Positions 10,701 to 20,836 of a DNA stretch of 64,000 bases are shown piece by piece. Source of the DNA: Adiantum capillus-veneris (taxonomy: Eukaryota; Streptophyta; Polypodiopsida; Polypodiales; Pteridaceae); contig CM043956.1 in assembly GCA_014529385.2 (NCBI GenBank), positions 62,276,620-62,340,619 of the forward strand. Reading direction: 5' to 3'. The position numbers and the translations under genes are program-made. The notes beneath the pieces were generated by a model. That model did no database searches. It had not been told where the DNA came from and saw nothing but the letters and a program-made list of their open reading frames with translations. Each line of letters begins with the position of its first letter. Positions within the stretch are counted from its first letter, which is position 1.

Positions 10701-12259
10701 TGTAATGAAATTGGCCTATTTAATTTGAGAGTAGCGGAAATTAATGAGAATACTTTTGAGAAATGACTTTGTGAGCATATCGGGTGAACATAATTGAAGA
10801 TAGCACTATAATCATAGTAATTAGTTAACTTCGCATGAACAATACTTTTGCAAGAGAGAGAATTTAGAGAACATGATAACAGTTGAGGACCAGATTTATG
10901 TGGAGCCGGTCCCCCCTCCAATAGGCATTTGTATTATGATTTCTCCCATCAAGAGAGACTTGTTACAATACAATCTTTGTGTTCCTTGTGACCTAGGTGA
11001 TGCAATGAAGATGGAAAGCTTCATGCATCACATAACATAAACTTGAAGAAAAGCTTTAACTATCCCAAGCCTCAGTCTCAAGACCTCCAACACCTTCGAA
11101 GATGGAGAGAGCTAGCAGGGAATGAGGGTAGGGAAGAGGAAGAAGAAACATTTCGTAGGAGAAAGAATTAGTTCCTCACTTATCATGACTCTTGTTGCTA
11201 GCATACATAATAGCATAGTAATGAAGAAGAAGGAGATGGAAAGCTTAAGCATTGAAGCATGGCTCTTGGTTGGATTTGCACTCCATATCCAAGAGTGTTG
11301 GTGTAGGCTCTCAACCTCTACTTGCTTGGAGAAGGAGAGGGAGCTCTTGCACTTTGCATAGCACAGAATGAGAGTGTTTGTGAGTGTGTGTGGGTGAGTA
11401 TACCCCCTAAGAAACCCCCTAGCTTGCTTGGGTTGACCCCCCCTTGTATCTCATGCTTGAAGCTCATTGGACCCCTCCAGGCCTAGCCAATCACAAGCAG
11501 GAGGCATTACAAGCAGCAAGGGTAGCCTTGAGACAAGTGTCCCCCTTTCCCCTTTGAGAGAGAGGGCTAGATAAATGCTAAATCAATTAATTAAATCTCC
11601 TAAATTATTATTGGACCCCTTGGGTGGCCAACCAATAGGCTTCAGGCACACCATGAGGGCAACATGAGGAGAAACTTGACAAGTGTCCCTTTTGCTTTTT
11701 ATGTACCATGCATGCCTTGTGTGAGTGTGTGGGTGTTCTCTCTCATTCCCCCTCATGTAGGGCTCGCCCCCTCCTTGTAGGGATTGAATCTTTGACTTTT
11801 TGACACCTCAACCCCTCATGCATAGGCCCAGCTCCCACCACAAGCTTGGCTCATAAGCACTTTAAGCTTGGGGTGGGTTCTCACCTCAAGTGCAACCCTA
11901 GCATCTCAAGCATGTCAAGCACCTCAAGTATCTCAATAATTAAGCACCTCAAGCATCTCAAGCACCTCAATCATCAAGCACCTTAGTCATCAAGCATGAC
12001 AAGCAGGACAAGCACCTCGAGCTGGGTCGGGTTCCTGCACCTCAAGCTCAACCCTAGCTTACCTAAGGTCAAAGGCCTTTTACACACATTATTGGAGGTC
12101 TTCAATGAAGCGACCCCTAAGGTCTTATGCTCCATTTGTTAGCCTTGCTCTTTGATAGACCATCTCTCATTTGGGCCCCTTTACCATTGGCCCCGTGTTG
12201 AGATAGATCTATAAGCACATGTCTATATCTTAACGCTTGTTCCTGTTTAGTCTCCCACA
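10701..12259 (-). repeat. 5' LTR of Ty3 element 1
   Basis: The inner end is fixed by the adjoining primer-binding site: minus-strand '...TTTCATTACA' then TTGGTATCAG. The outer end is placed at 12259, where the minus strand starts 'TGTGGGAGACTAAACAGG', a usual plant LTR opening. That boundary cannot be confirmed without a second LTR. The LTR contains a short degenerate minisatellite near 11915-12015. Confidence 0.55.
11915..12015. repeat. Degenerate 'caagcacctcaag' minisatellite
   Basis: Repeats of 10-20 bp built from 'agcacctcaag', 'catctcaag' and 'caatcatcaag' run through this part of the LTR. Confidence 0.6.
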
Positions 12260-12730
12260 TTAAGTGATCAATTTAATATGAGAAAATCATTTGGGTTGGT
12301 TAGATATTAGATATTAGATTTTATGACAGACATTCTTGCAATCAGCGTCTACTAGACGTGGTCATCGATGAGTCCAGCTATTGCTCTGTGTCACGGTCAG
12401 GCTGGTTGTCAATACCCAAGGATGGCGTCAAAGAGTGGCTGTGCATAATGGTCGCTGTGATGACGCTGTTGCCAGGGTCCCACAGGTCTAGGAATTTAAG
12501 GGCCGCTACAAGAGGGAGGATCAGTCTCTGCAGGGCCAACAGAAGCAAGATCGTCAAATCATTAGAAAACGTAGCCGTTTTTGTGACGTAGGAGGTGATG
12601 CTTGGAGTAAGATGGTACTAGACTCCTCACTTCACACTGGGAGAGAAAAATTCAAAGGCGGAAGCTGGCTTGGTTTTTTGTAGGTCTATTGGATCTGCAA
12701 GTTTTGACAAACAATCACCTTTTGAAGAAG

Positions 12731-12779
<49 letters not shown>

Positions 12780-13594
12780 TGCTCATAGCTGAGGGAGGAA
12801 GCCAGGGTGATGACAAGATGCCGTAGAGAAATTATAGATGTCACACAACGAGGAGAAGCGTCATATAAGGGGTAAGCAATGTGTGGGAACTTGCGAGCCA
12901 AAATGGGGATCGTGCTTGGACTACTCATAGGTGCAGAAGAGGGTGTTGAACACCATCATGGCCGCTGAGCTTGCATGAGGAGGTGTCATGGATGTTGACA
13001 GTGGGCGGAGTTGGGACTGGTTCAATTTTATCTCTAATTTTGAGCAGTACTTTGAAATGTGGATTTTCGTTAAAGTTGAAACATGGATTTTCGTCCGGTT
13101 CAGGCTCGAATTATCAATACTTTTGACTTCAAAAGGGAACATTATCCCTCGCCCCGCCCCCCATCTTCCCACGTCACAAGCTCCTTGCAGTGACCAGCAA
13201 GCTCTACAAGCCAGCGATGCAGGGATACTGGCGTGCATACACACACACACGCCCAGAGGTGTCTGCCACTACCGTCGTTGATTCCCCTCCCCCACATGAC
13301 GAAAACAATCTACTGAACGAGGGTGACCTAGGCTTGGAGCCAAGCAAAGTCAGTTTCAAAATCCAAGAGGAGGAGGAGGAATTGAGGCCTCGCTCTACAC
13401 CTCATCATCAACGGAGCAACAGACAAATAAAGATGGGGGGAAGAGAAGCTTAGATGCGCTACTTTGCATCGATACAGAGCTTTGATGTGGTGGGACTCGT
13501 AGAGCTAGAAAAAAACCTAGGTTTAATGTAATCCCACCTACAATTTTGGTATTTACCTCTAAATTTTAAATTTGAACTTGAGAAAACCTACAAC
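12260..13594. other. Non-coding stretch with poly-G run
   Basis: No gene is recognised. It contains an uninterrupted run of about 45 G (12733-12777) and a short 'acac' tract near 13240. Short open frames on either strand show no domain. Confidence 0.5.
12733..12777. repeat. Poly-G homopolymer (~45 nt)
   Basis: Single-base run on the + strand. Its length is uncertain because such runs are prone to sequencing error. Confidence 0.85.
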
Positions 13595-13900
13595 ATGGTA
13601 TTTACCTTGAACCCTAGCACTGCCTTGGTCCACATGTATGCCAAATGTGGTGCACTTCATAAAGGAAAAAAAGTGTTTGAGGAGCTTAATCTATGGGATG
13701 TCGTCTCTTGGAATGCACTCATTGTGGGATATGCCCAACTTGGGCAAGGCCAAGAAGCTTTGGGGCTGTTTTCAAAGCGAGGGTGTTTCTATGATGCAGC
13801 CACATATGCTTGCACTTGCTAATATGGGCAAAAGAATTCATGATGATATTGTTAGTCAGGGGTTGTTGAAAAAAAAACATCATGCTTACCACTACATTGC
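13595..13900 (+). pseudogene. PPR (pentatricopeptide repeat) gene remnant
   Basis: The frame reads 'ALVHMYAKCGALHKGKKVFE' and then 'DVVSWNALIVGYAQLGQGQE', the S- and L-type units of plant PLS-class PPR proteins, which bind organellar RNA. After 'GLFSK' near 13780 the reading moves to another frame, giving 'GKRIHDDIVSQGLL', the start of the next unit. Only about two and a half units remain of a protein family that usually has ten or more. There is no start, no E/DYW tail, and the fragment ends at a GA microsatellite (13926). It is a decayed copy or transposon-moved fragment of the large PPR family. Confidence 0.85.
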
Positions 13901-13923
13901 TTGGGACTTGCTTTGGGGGGGGG

Positions 13924-13925
<2 letters not shown>

Positions 13926-13976
<51 letters not shown>
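13926..13976. repeat. (GA)n microsatellite
   Basis: About 25 uninterrupted GA units preceded by a G-run (13915-13926). Confidence 0.9.
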
Positions 13977-13977
<1 letters not shown>

Positions 13978-13979
13978 CC

Positions 13980-14826
13980 GTCGAAGGCGGCCGACCATAC
14001 TAGTTACACTAAAATTTTTGAAAACGTCCGGGATATTAGGATTTCAGTAGATTAAAATACATTGGACCCCGGTTTTTTTCTAACACTCAGCCTAGCTATT
14101 CGTATCTTCCACCCTCCAAAAAAAAATAATAAATTCCATACAGCGTACGCCTTCTCCCGGACGAGCCAGTGTAGACGTCGTTGCAAACAACAAAGGCTCT
14201 TTATTAGGATGGTACAATAGTGGCTGGATTTTAAGAGGGCTCCCCCGTACACCCTCTAAGGGTGCATTTGAAGGGCCCTCTAGACTCAAGATGACAAAGG
14301 CTCTGTCTCTGTAACTCTTTTGTACTGGGGTTTACTCACCCCCTTCTTGTGGGTACTTTGTATCTTTTTTAGTCCTTTATTTAATCAATTTCTACCATTT
14401 TCAGAAGGAAAAAAACGGAGGTTCATACCGAGAGTTAGGATTTTCTAAGCACCCCTTATTTGCAATGGAAAACCTCATTTTACGATTGCCATTCCGCATG
14501 GCATGGCAAATTTTCAAAAGGCCATTCCAAAGCGTCTTTGAAACACAAGCCACCATTCCAAAAATTTGCTTGATTGAAAAATTTTCATGACAATTATACT
14601 CTAGGGTTAATTGCAAAAGATTTAACTAGCAAAAAAAATTAAAATTTGACAAGACTTGATTAGATATGGCGTCATTGGTCAAGTAATCCACATGTGACCC
14701 AAAAATTCAAAACATAAAGCTAAAGGAAAGCGCTTGAAGAGCCTTGCCACTTGGCAACACCATGTCAATGAGCAAAGCATAATCTCACAACGAGAAAGCC
14801 CAATAAAAAGATACATCGTCTTCACA
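13980..14826. other. Spacer; possible 3' end of a non-LTR element
   Basis: Around 14300-14410 the + strand reads 'ctctgtaactcttttgt' and then 'tttaatcaatttctacca', a phrase typical of plant LINE 3' tails. There is no coding sequence upstream to support it. Otherwise no gene is seen. Confidence 0.25.
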
Positions 14827-15968
14827 TCATGTTGTCTTTACATCTCCACTCCTCCTGTTCTTCATGCCCTTCCAAGCCTCAAAGCATTCATCCCATAAGA
14901 CATTTTTTGGATTCGCTACCTTCGGAATATTCATGCCAACAAACATCGCCAAATTAAGCGTATCAAGCGACAATTGATTACGAAACTTGCTGTTGATCTT
15001 GTTCATCTTTGAAAATCCCCGTTCGCATGCTACACTTGAAAGAGGAAGCACTAACAAAGCTCTCCAAAGCTTCAGAGTCCAACGAAAAGAATGCTCCCAT
15101 TCTACATGATTACATGTATCCAACCAAGCTATATACATATCCTTGCGTTTAAAGCAGTTTTGCATTCTGGTAATAAAAGATAGGCGTTCTCCTTTGCACT
15201 CTTGGCTATTGAGCAATGAACTTTGACCTTCCCCAAAGTGTTTGCATAAAACTTCCAGCCATTGTTGCGATATTACATTTACCTTTGCCAAGTCACTGTC
15301 ATAATCTTTGAGTGAGAAGTACTTTGAAGCTTGAAAAATGTCAAAGTCAGATTTGAAGAGATTTGAAGCGATCCCACAAAGATTGAATTATGCTTCTCAC
15401 ATAGCTTTGACACAAGTACATCATGTAAATCATTGCACTATCATATGTTTCCTGCGGATTTGCTACATCTCCTTCATACATTGGACCTAAGTGCAAGTAA
15501 TGAGAGTGTACGTACTACATCCTTCTCATCCTTGTACATCATTACCCCCATTTGTGCATGTATTGTCTTTATGAAGCTTTCAGTGTGTCTTGTTCCACTT
15601 GCAAAATTAGGACCCAAGAACAGCAAACGAAAGGTCTCCATAACGGACGTAATATGGTCTCCAATGCTACATATGTCAACATGAGCCTCTTGAAACTTGC
15701 AATTCAAGATATTCAACTCTCCAAGTACATCGGTAAAAAAGTGAAGAAGAAATTGCACATTGTAATTAGTGAGTGATGCATATAAAGAGACATCCTCACT
15801 CCTCATTACATTCAAGTACGCAGACATCAGTCGCATAACCTTAATCAAGACCTCACCCTTTGAGAGCCATCTTACATCATGCATCTTTTGGGGTCTCAAT
15901 TTTTCCCTTCTACCAATTCCAAAAGCTTTCACCACATCCGCAAGAAAAGCATGTCTCTTGGGAATCAT
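14827..15968 (-). pseudogene. hAT-family transposase, C-terminal two thirds
   Basis: The minus-strand frame 15968-15474 reads 'KMHDVRWLSKGEVLIKVM', as in hAT catalytic domains. The frame 15291-14827 holds 'LLVLPLSSVACERGFSKMNK', the hallmark of the hAT dimerisation region, and then 'LRNQLSLDTLNLAMFV'-type residues. Between them (15474-15291) the protein continues in two other frames, for example 'GPMYEGDVANPQETYD' and 'FQASKYFSLKDYDSDLAKV'. At least two frameshifts therefore separate otherwise continuous sequence. The N-terminal BED finger is missing, and I found no terminal inverted repeats. The frame resembles the ZNF862-like branch of hAT proteins. Confidence 0.8.
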
Positions 15969-16049
15969 ACCCCAATAAGGGGTCCCTCACATGCAACCAA
16001 GAAGGCAACTGCTACTTTTTCGTTGGGGAGAACCCCCTACATTAATGAA

Positions 16050-17875
16050 TCGCCTTATGAGATCGGCAGCAAGCGGTGCCCGGTAACTATAGCTACATGA
16101 TGCAGGGTGGTTGCTCAAAATTAGGAGGTCGTTCAGGGTTTGCCACACGCCGCCAGTCTCGCAGAATGTCTCATAAATCCTAGCCTAGTCTGTGACGTTC
16201 GACGAGCAGTTGTCTACCTCGAAGCTCTTGTGGTTGCCAGCTTGAAAGTGACAGCACTTTAATCCTGCGCTCTCAATCAGGTCTGCGTTTCAACATTGGA
16301 GCTTGTACAGTGCCGCCCCTGCATGCTGTTCTTTCAATGCGTGAACCATTGCATGCAATCCCGACAAATCCGACACAGAGCCTGGTGTTCTTTCGAAATT
16401 CGCAATCTTTTTTTTTAAGAAGTCAGTTAAATAAGACGTCTTTCTCATGCCGGAAATAACTTCTCAATTATTGATGGTTAAACTGGGACTACTTTGTCAA
16501 GCTAGTAGACGTTCTTCTGCTCCTACATTATTTGAGTGCAGCTGCTACATAGACTTTCGATGTGAGTGCAGGGTTTGTCCCTGTGTGCGTTAATATGGCA
16601 TCCCTATCTTCACCCATGGACTTTCCTTTCGAGATCTACGTCGATAAATGGAAAACTTATTTGGAGACAGGCGCAATGTATAAGCTAAGGGTTGAAGCGA
16701 GGAATTGCTGTTTCTTCTTTACCCCAATATACTTTACTATTGGTTATGTAATACCTGCTTGCCTTCTTATCGATCTCTGCGTGTAAGAACGTCGTCCCGG
16801 AATCTAATTGCCTGTCCAGCTTGAATGCCAACTTATAGTTGTGCCACTCTAAGGTGTATTGCTGATCAGGATCGTACAATGATGGGTTACCCACTAGCAC
16901 ATCATACAGCCCATCTGCTCTGAGAGTCGCGAGCGTGGGCTCTTCATAATAATGTTCTGCTCGGAGTGTGGTCTTGAGAAAGGTCCCAACATAAGAGAAC
17001 CTAGGAATGCAATAGCCGGTCCTAGATCCCCTCGGACCCAGAGCCGTGCCATATAGTGACGAGGGTGAGCCACCGACGATGAAAATCAGGCGAGAGGGAA
17101 GGACGTATTCTTGGAAGGTCCAGACAAGGGAGAACCAACGGGGATGGATTTGGGGGAGCTTTTTCAGAAGGTGGAGTGGTCGGGCGGGGGCGGGGGCCGC
17201 CAGAGATGGTAGCCTTGTCCGACGCCATGCATTAGCACGTAGCAGCCAAGGCTGTAGCGGTAGTAGGAGGCCATGTTGGCGATTTCCTGGGCCTTCTCGC
17301 TCTGCTGCAGCCGCTCCTCCTTCTCCGCTTGATTGATACACAGCATGTCGAACCACAGTACATATTCGACCACGTCCCCGCGCAGCAGCTGCAGCACCTC
17401 CATAATCTGCTGGTAGAAAAGCTCTTCCTGCAGGCGCGCGTTTCTGAAGGCCTCGTTGTAGGCGGCTGCATCGTGGGAGGGGGCGCCGCTAGCTGAGAGC
17501 CGGGTCTGCGCTTATGTGCCGGCCTAGAGAAGTCCTTGAGAGCTTTTGCTCCACGTGTGCGAGAGCACGTGGAAATGCCAGCGCTTCTTCCTCGGCCACG
17601 AGTTGGGGTTGCAGAACCAGATCCCGCCATTGCTGGCGAGAGTGCACCTTATGTCGATCACCCCCAATGGCGCTTTTCTCTTGGGCATGACATAGGCAGA
17701 TGGATTCATTATGCATGGCAGTAAGCGCCTGCCTGTCTTCCTTTGGCAAATGCCAAGAGCACATCCTGCCAGCAGCAGCAGCAGAAGCTTGCGCCACAGG
17801 TAGTTTACAAGGTCAGACAACGCCATTATTACCCAGAAAGCAAGCTTTGTTTTAATTGCCCACATTGTTTGCCTT
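16050..17875 (-). pseudogene. HET-domain (heterokaryon incompatibility-like) gene, decayed
   Basis: On the minus strand a hydrophobic segment ('LLLLLLAGCALGI', near 17770) precedes 'LGVIDIRCTLASNGGIWFC' and 'WHFHVLSHTWS' (near 17560). Next come 'VLWFDMLCINQAEKEERLQQ' (17360-17300) and 'WFSLVWTFQEYVLPSRLIF' (17140-17080). These match the ordered HET blocks: LSYxWG-like, WIDxxCINQxD-like and RxWTxQE-like. In fungi HET domains trigger incompatibility cell death; a plant role is not known to me. Two in-frame stops (near 17524 and 17513) and one frameshift in a GC-rich stretch (17170-17220) break the domain. Beyond a stop at 16685 conserved-looking protein continues to about 16050 ('GLHAMVHALKEQHAGAALYK' and 'KCCHFQAGNHKSFEVDNC') with further stops. 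The start lies in or near 17823-17875. Confidence 0.75.
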
Positions 17876-18681
17876 TTTAAGCAAATCCCCCTCTTTGCAC
17901 GTCCTGCCTTCCTCCTCACATACCACCTGCCTCACATTGTGACATTACGATTTGCCTAATTTTCAATGATCGATCATGGCTTCCCTAAACACCAACTAAA
18001 TCCCTCTTTCATAATCTTAAATGTAGTCTAGGGGTCTCTCATAAATTCAATAAAAAGGAGGGCCTTCGGAGTATCCTATTGCTTTATTTCAAGTCTTCTC
18101 TACATAATTTATTGGAGACGTCCATGCTTACAAATCACCATTGCTATGTTGATTGATACAAATGGCACTAGATTGTTTTAACACCAACTCCTCACTTCAT
18201 GTAGCGTCACCTTCTGATTTGTATACAAAGTCAATACAATTCCCTCTCTATGCGAGTCCTCTTGATGTGGTTGATGCATGCGCAACCAAATAGCTATCTT
18301 TTCAATTTGGAGGAAGAAATTTTAGTCAAGTCTTTATAAGGGATGGCTCTCAAGATAGTACAAGACGACCCAAGAAAAGGAAAGGATGGTACCAAAAATT
18401 TATTCCTATCCATTGGAGCTAGGATAAGAATTAAGGCTATAGAGCTTGAAGTTCACTATCTAAAACAAGGTCCCTCGAAAAGGATTGAAGGCCCATCTCA
18501 CTCTGGTCACATGGTTTGACAAAATAAGCTATTTTTGGCTTGCTCTAGGTTTTGTGCAAACTTTGGAAACAATGATGGAGTTAATGTGATTAACATTGTG
18601 AAGAGTGACAAAAATTACTTTCGTGCTTGAAATTTGTAAAATGACCATTTTGATTATGGGAAAAGGTTATTGGAGTACATA
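17876..18681. repeat. 1.3-kb duplication, copy 1, left part
   Basis: Matches 27198-28000 closely throughout, for example 'aatccccctctttgca', 'catcatggcttccctaaaca'-type phrases and 'ggtccctcgaaaaggattg'. Copy 1 is interrupted by the CACTA element at 18682 and resumes at 26653. The content looks like worn + strand coding sequence ('GPSKRIEGP', 'LEVHYLKQ') of a family I do not recognise. Confidence 0.9.
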
Positions 18682-18905
18682 CACTACAAGAGGTTGTGTG
18701 CTCTTGTGACGCTGTTAGCGACGGAAATACACTGGGTTTTTATAACCCCCGGCGTCGCTAAAACCGTCGCTACAAGAGCGTCGCTATAGGCGTCACTATA
18801 TAGCAACGTCTATAGCGACGGTTATAGCGACGTTTACACAGAAGACTAGCGACGCTCATAGCGACGCTACAGAGCCATAAATAGCGACGGTTATAGCGAC
18901 GCCCG
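18682..18905. promoter_or_regulatory. CACTA 1 left terminal and subterminal repeats
   Basis: The 12-bp terminal repeat is followed by about ten copies of 'agcgacg' in both orientations (18715-18905). In En/Spm elements such motifs are the binding sites for TNPA. Confidence 0.8.
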
Positions 18906-19282
18906 AGAGAATTTTTTTTTGGTGAAAGGGCATTGAATGCCGTGCCACCCATCAACCATATTGTACTTGATTCACTTTTTAAAAAAAGTGCAAGGGTAGA
19001 TAATAGACCCAAAATAGTCACCCACAAGACGCATTGTTTGCAAAATTGACAAGCGTAAAATTGACAATTGTACACATCATAGGCAAAATGAATTGATTGG
19101 CAAATGTAATAATGACAATTGTACAACATCATAGGCATAAAGAATTGATTGGCAAAAGGAACTGCGGTGACAAATGTAATAATATACATGGTTCAAAAAG
19201 ACGTATAAAATCCGTCTCATGATACATAAGCTATAAGAAACCCTAAACTAATGTTATCTAGCTACGACTAAACTGACGTCGT

Positions 19283-20564
19283 CTAGTCAGACGTGTCATC
19301 GCGTCCAAGCGGCGTATCTGTCGGATTCTGCAAAAAAAGACAATAAGACAGCTTTCAGTAAGTATAAACATATAACGACATTTATAAAACAATACAAAAA
19401 ATAGAAAAGAGTAAACCCTAATACTAACCATGCCGCCGCGAGAACTGAGAATGTCCATCAGGGCGTTTAAGCCCTTCCTGCCTGCGTACTCGCGCTCGTA
19501 CGGTGTGGGATCACGTCTTGTCATCGACCACTGTCAAAACATACAAAGATTTCATTATGTTAGAATTAAAAAATTCATAAACCCTAAACTATCGAACATA
19601 AAGAGAAATGCAAAAACACTTACAAAATCGGCCTCAAATGATGCCCATCCACCACTCCCCAAGTGGTGCGAGCTCCCTGCCTCTACTCGCGCTCTGGCTG
19701 CATCCTTTTGTTGCTTCCACTTGTCGGGATTCTCGCGCGCTGCTTTCTTCGCATTCTTCCAATCTTCTTTGGCCAGCCAATCTGGCCTGTTCCACCCATT
19801 CTTGATTGCTTTTTGCACTTCGGAACGCTTGTGTTTGCAGTATTCGCGCATTCGAATCTTCATCAGGTCTTCATTGAAGCGCTGATCCCGTGTTGGAACG
19901 GGAAACTCATCATGAAGTATGCTGATGACTCTGTTTTTTAAATCACTTGGTACTTCACTCCATTTGTTTAGTATGTAGTGTTTAAACAGCTGAGAGCAAA
20001 GACCACGCATGCGCGAGATCACCTTCTTACCATCATCATCCATGATGATGCCGCCGTTGAAGTCGACGGAGTAAGGCAAGCCCTCTGGCCAGTGACGCGT
20101 GAACCTGGGTGTCCCGGCAGGGGTCTCTAGCGGCGTGTTGATGGGGGTACGGACGTCAGGTGTCTCCACCGGCGTCTGGGCCCCGAAGCGAGGAGTGTCG
20201 AGTGGGGTGGCTCTTGGCGGAGTAGGTAGAGGTATGTAGCTGCTAGGAACAGTCAGCCGCGCAAAACCTGGCGTAGATGGCGATGTTGTGGCTGGTGTGG
20301 GGGCGGGCAAAGAAAGGGAGGGTAAAGAGCCTCGTCGAACACGAGGCGGTGTGGAGGCATCGGCGGCGGAATGCCCACAACAACCGTAGACGAGTGTGAA
20401 GATCGTCTCGTCGACGCCGAAGCTTCGGAGCGCGCCGAATGCTCCGAAAGAGAGGGAGATGCGGATGGAGTAGGAACGCGCGATGATGCGCCAGAGCGAT
20501 GACGCTCCATGTACCACTGTCTCCGCTGCGGTGACAAAGAAGAAAGAAATTCCTCATCATCCAT
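19283..20564 (-). pseudogene. CACTA 1 TNPA-like / Transposase_24-type gene
   Basis: Three exons with canonical GT-AG introns: exon 1 20564-19624, exon 2 19530-19430, exon 3 19327-19283. The start 'MDDEEFLSSL' is preceded by an AG acceptor, so an untranslated exon may lie upstream. A low-complexity segment with repeated 'TPxxTP' is followed by the conserved domain: 'LPYSVDFNGG', 'HYILNKWSEVPSDLK' and 'RPDWLAKEDWKNAKKAAREN'. The family is thought to bind the subterminal repeats and assist TNP2. Exon 1 needs one frame change near 20300-20400 between its N-terminal and domain parts. The same gene, in the same exon layout, is at 40525-41870 on the + strand. Confidence 0.8.
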
Positions 20565-20836
20565 ACCTGCATTAAACACACGAATATTTAAACTTAATAT
20601 TGAATGAATAGAGTAGACAATGACGCAAAGACCATTAAATACAATGACGTAATGACGCATATAAATACAACGACGCAATGAATTGAGTGATAGAAGAGGC
20701 AAGTCGAAAACTTAGAATTTTCAATCAAAAGATGTGAGCGCGAGTAGAAAAGAGCGTTATACACCATGGAAGGTACTTAGAGAGCCAGAGCTTTTACAAC
20801 ACGGAGCAAAATTGTTCAAATACAATATTTGTGGCT

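Larger units (their letters stand above)
7325..12259 (-). mobile_element. Ty3/gypsy element 1, 3'-truncated
   Basis: Read on the minus strand the order is 5' LTR (12259 to 10701), primer-binding site, leader, gag, protease and reverse transcriptase. The element stops inside reverse transcriptase at 7325. RNase H, integrase and the 3' LTR are absent. The leader (10329-10687) has no frame of note. Confidence 0.8.

Noticed and set aside
10682-11361. Two ~79-codon frames next to the primer-binding site
   Set aside because: They lie within the LTR of Ty3 element 1 and resemble nothing known.
12733-12777. Poly-G tract as a functional element
   Set aside because: No context supports a role, and its length may be a sequencing artefact.
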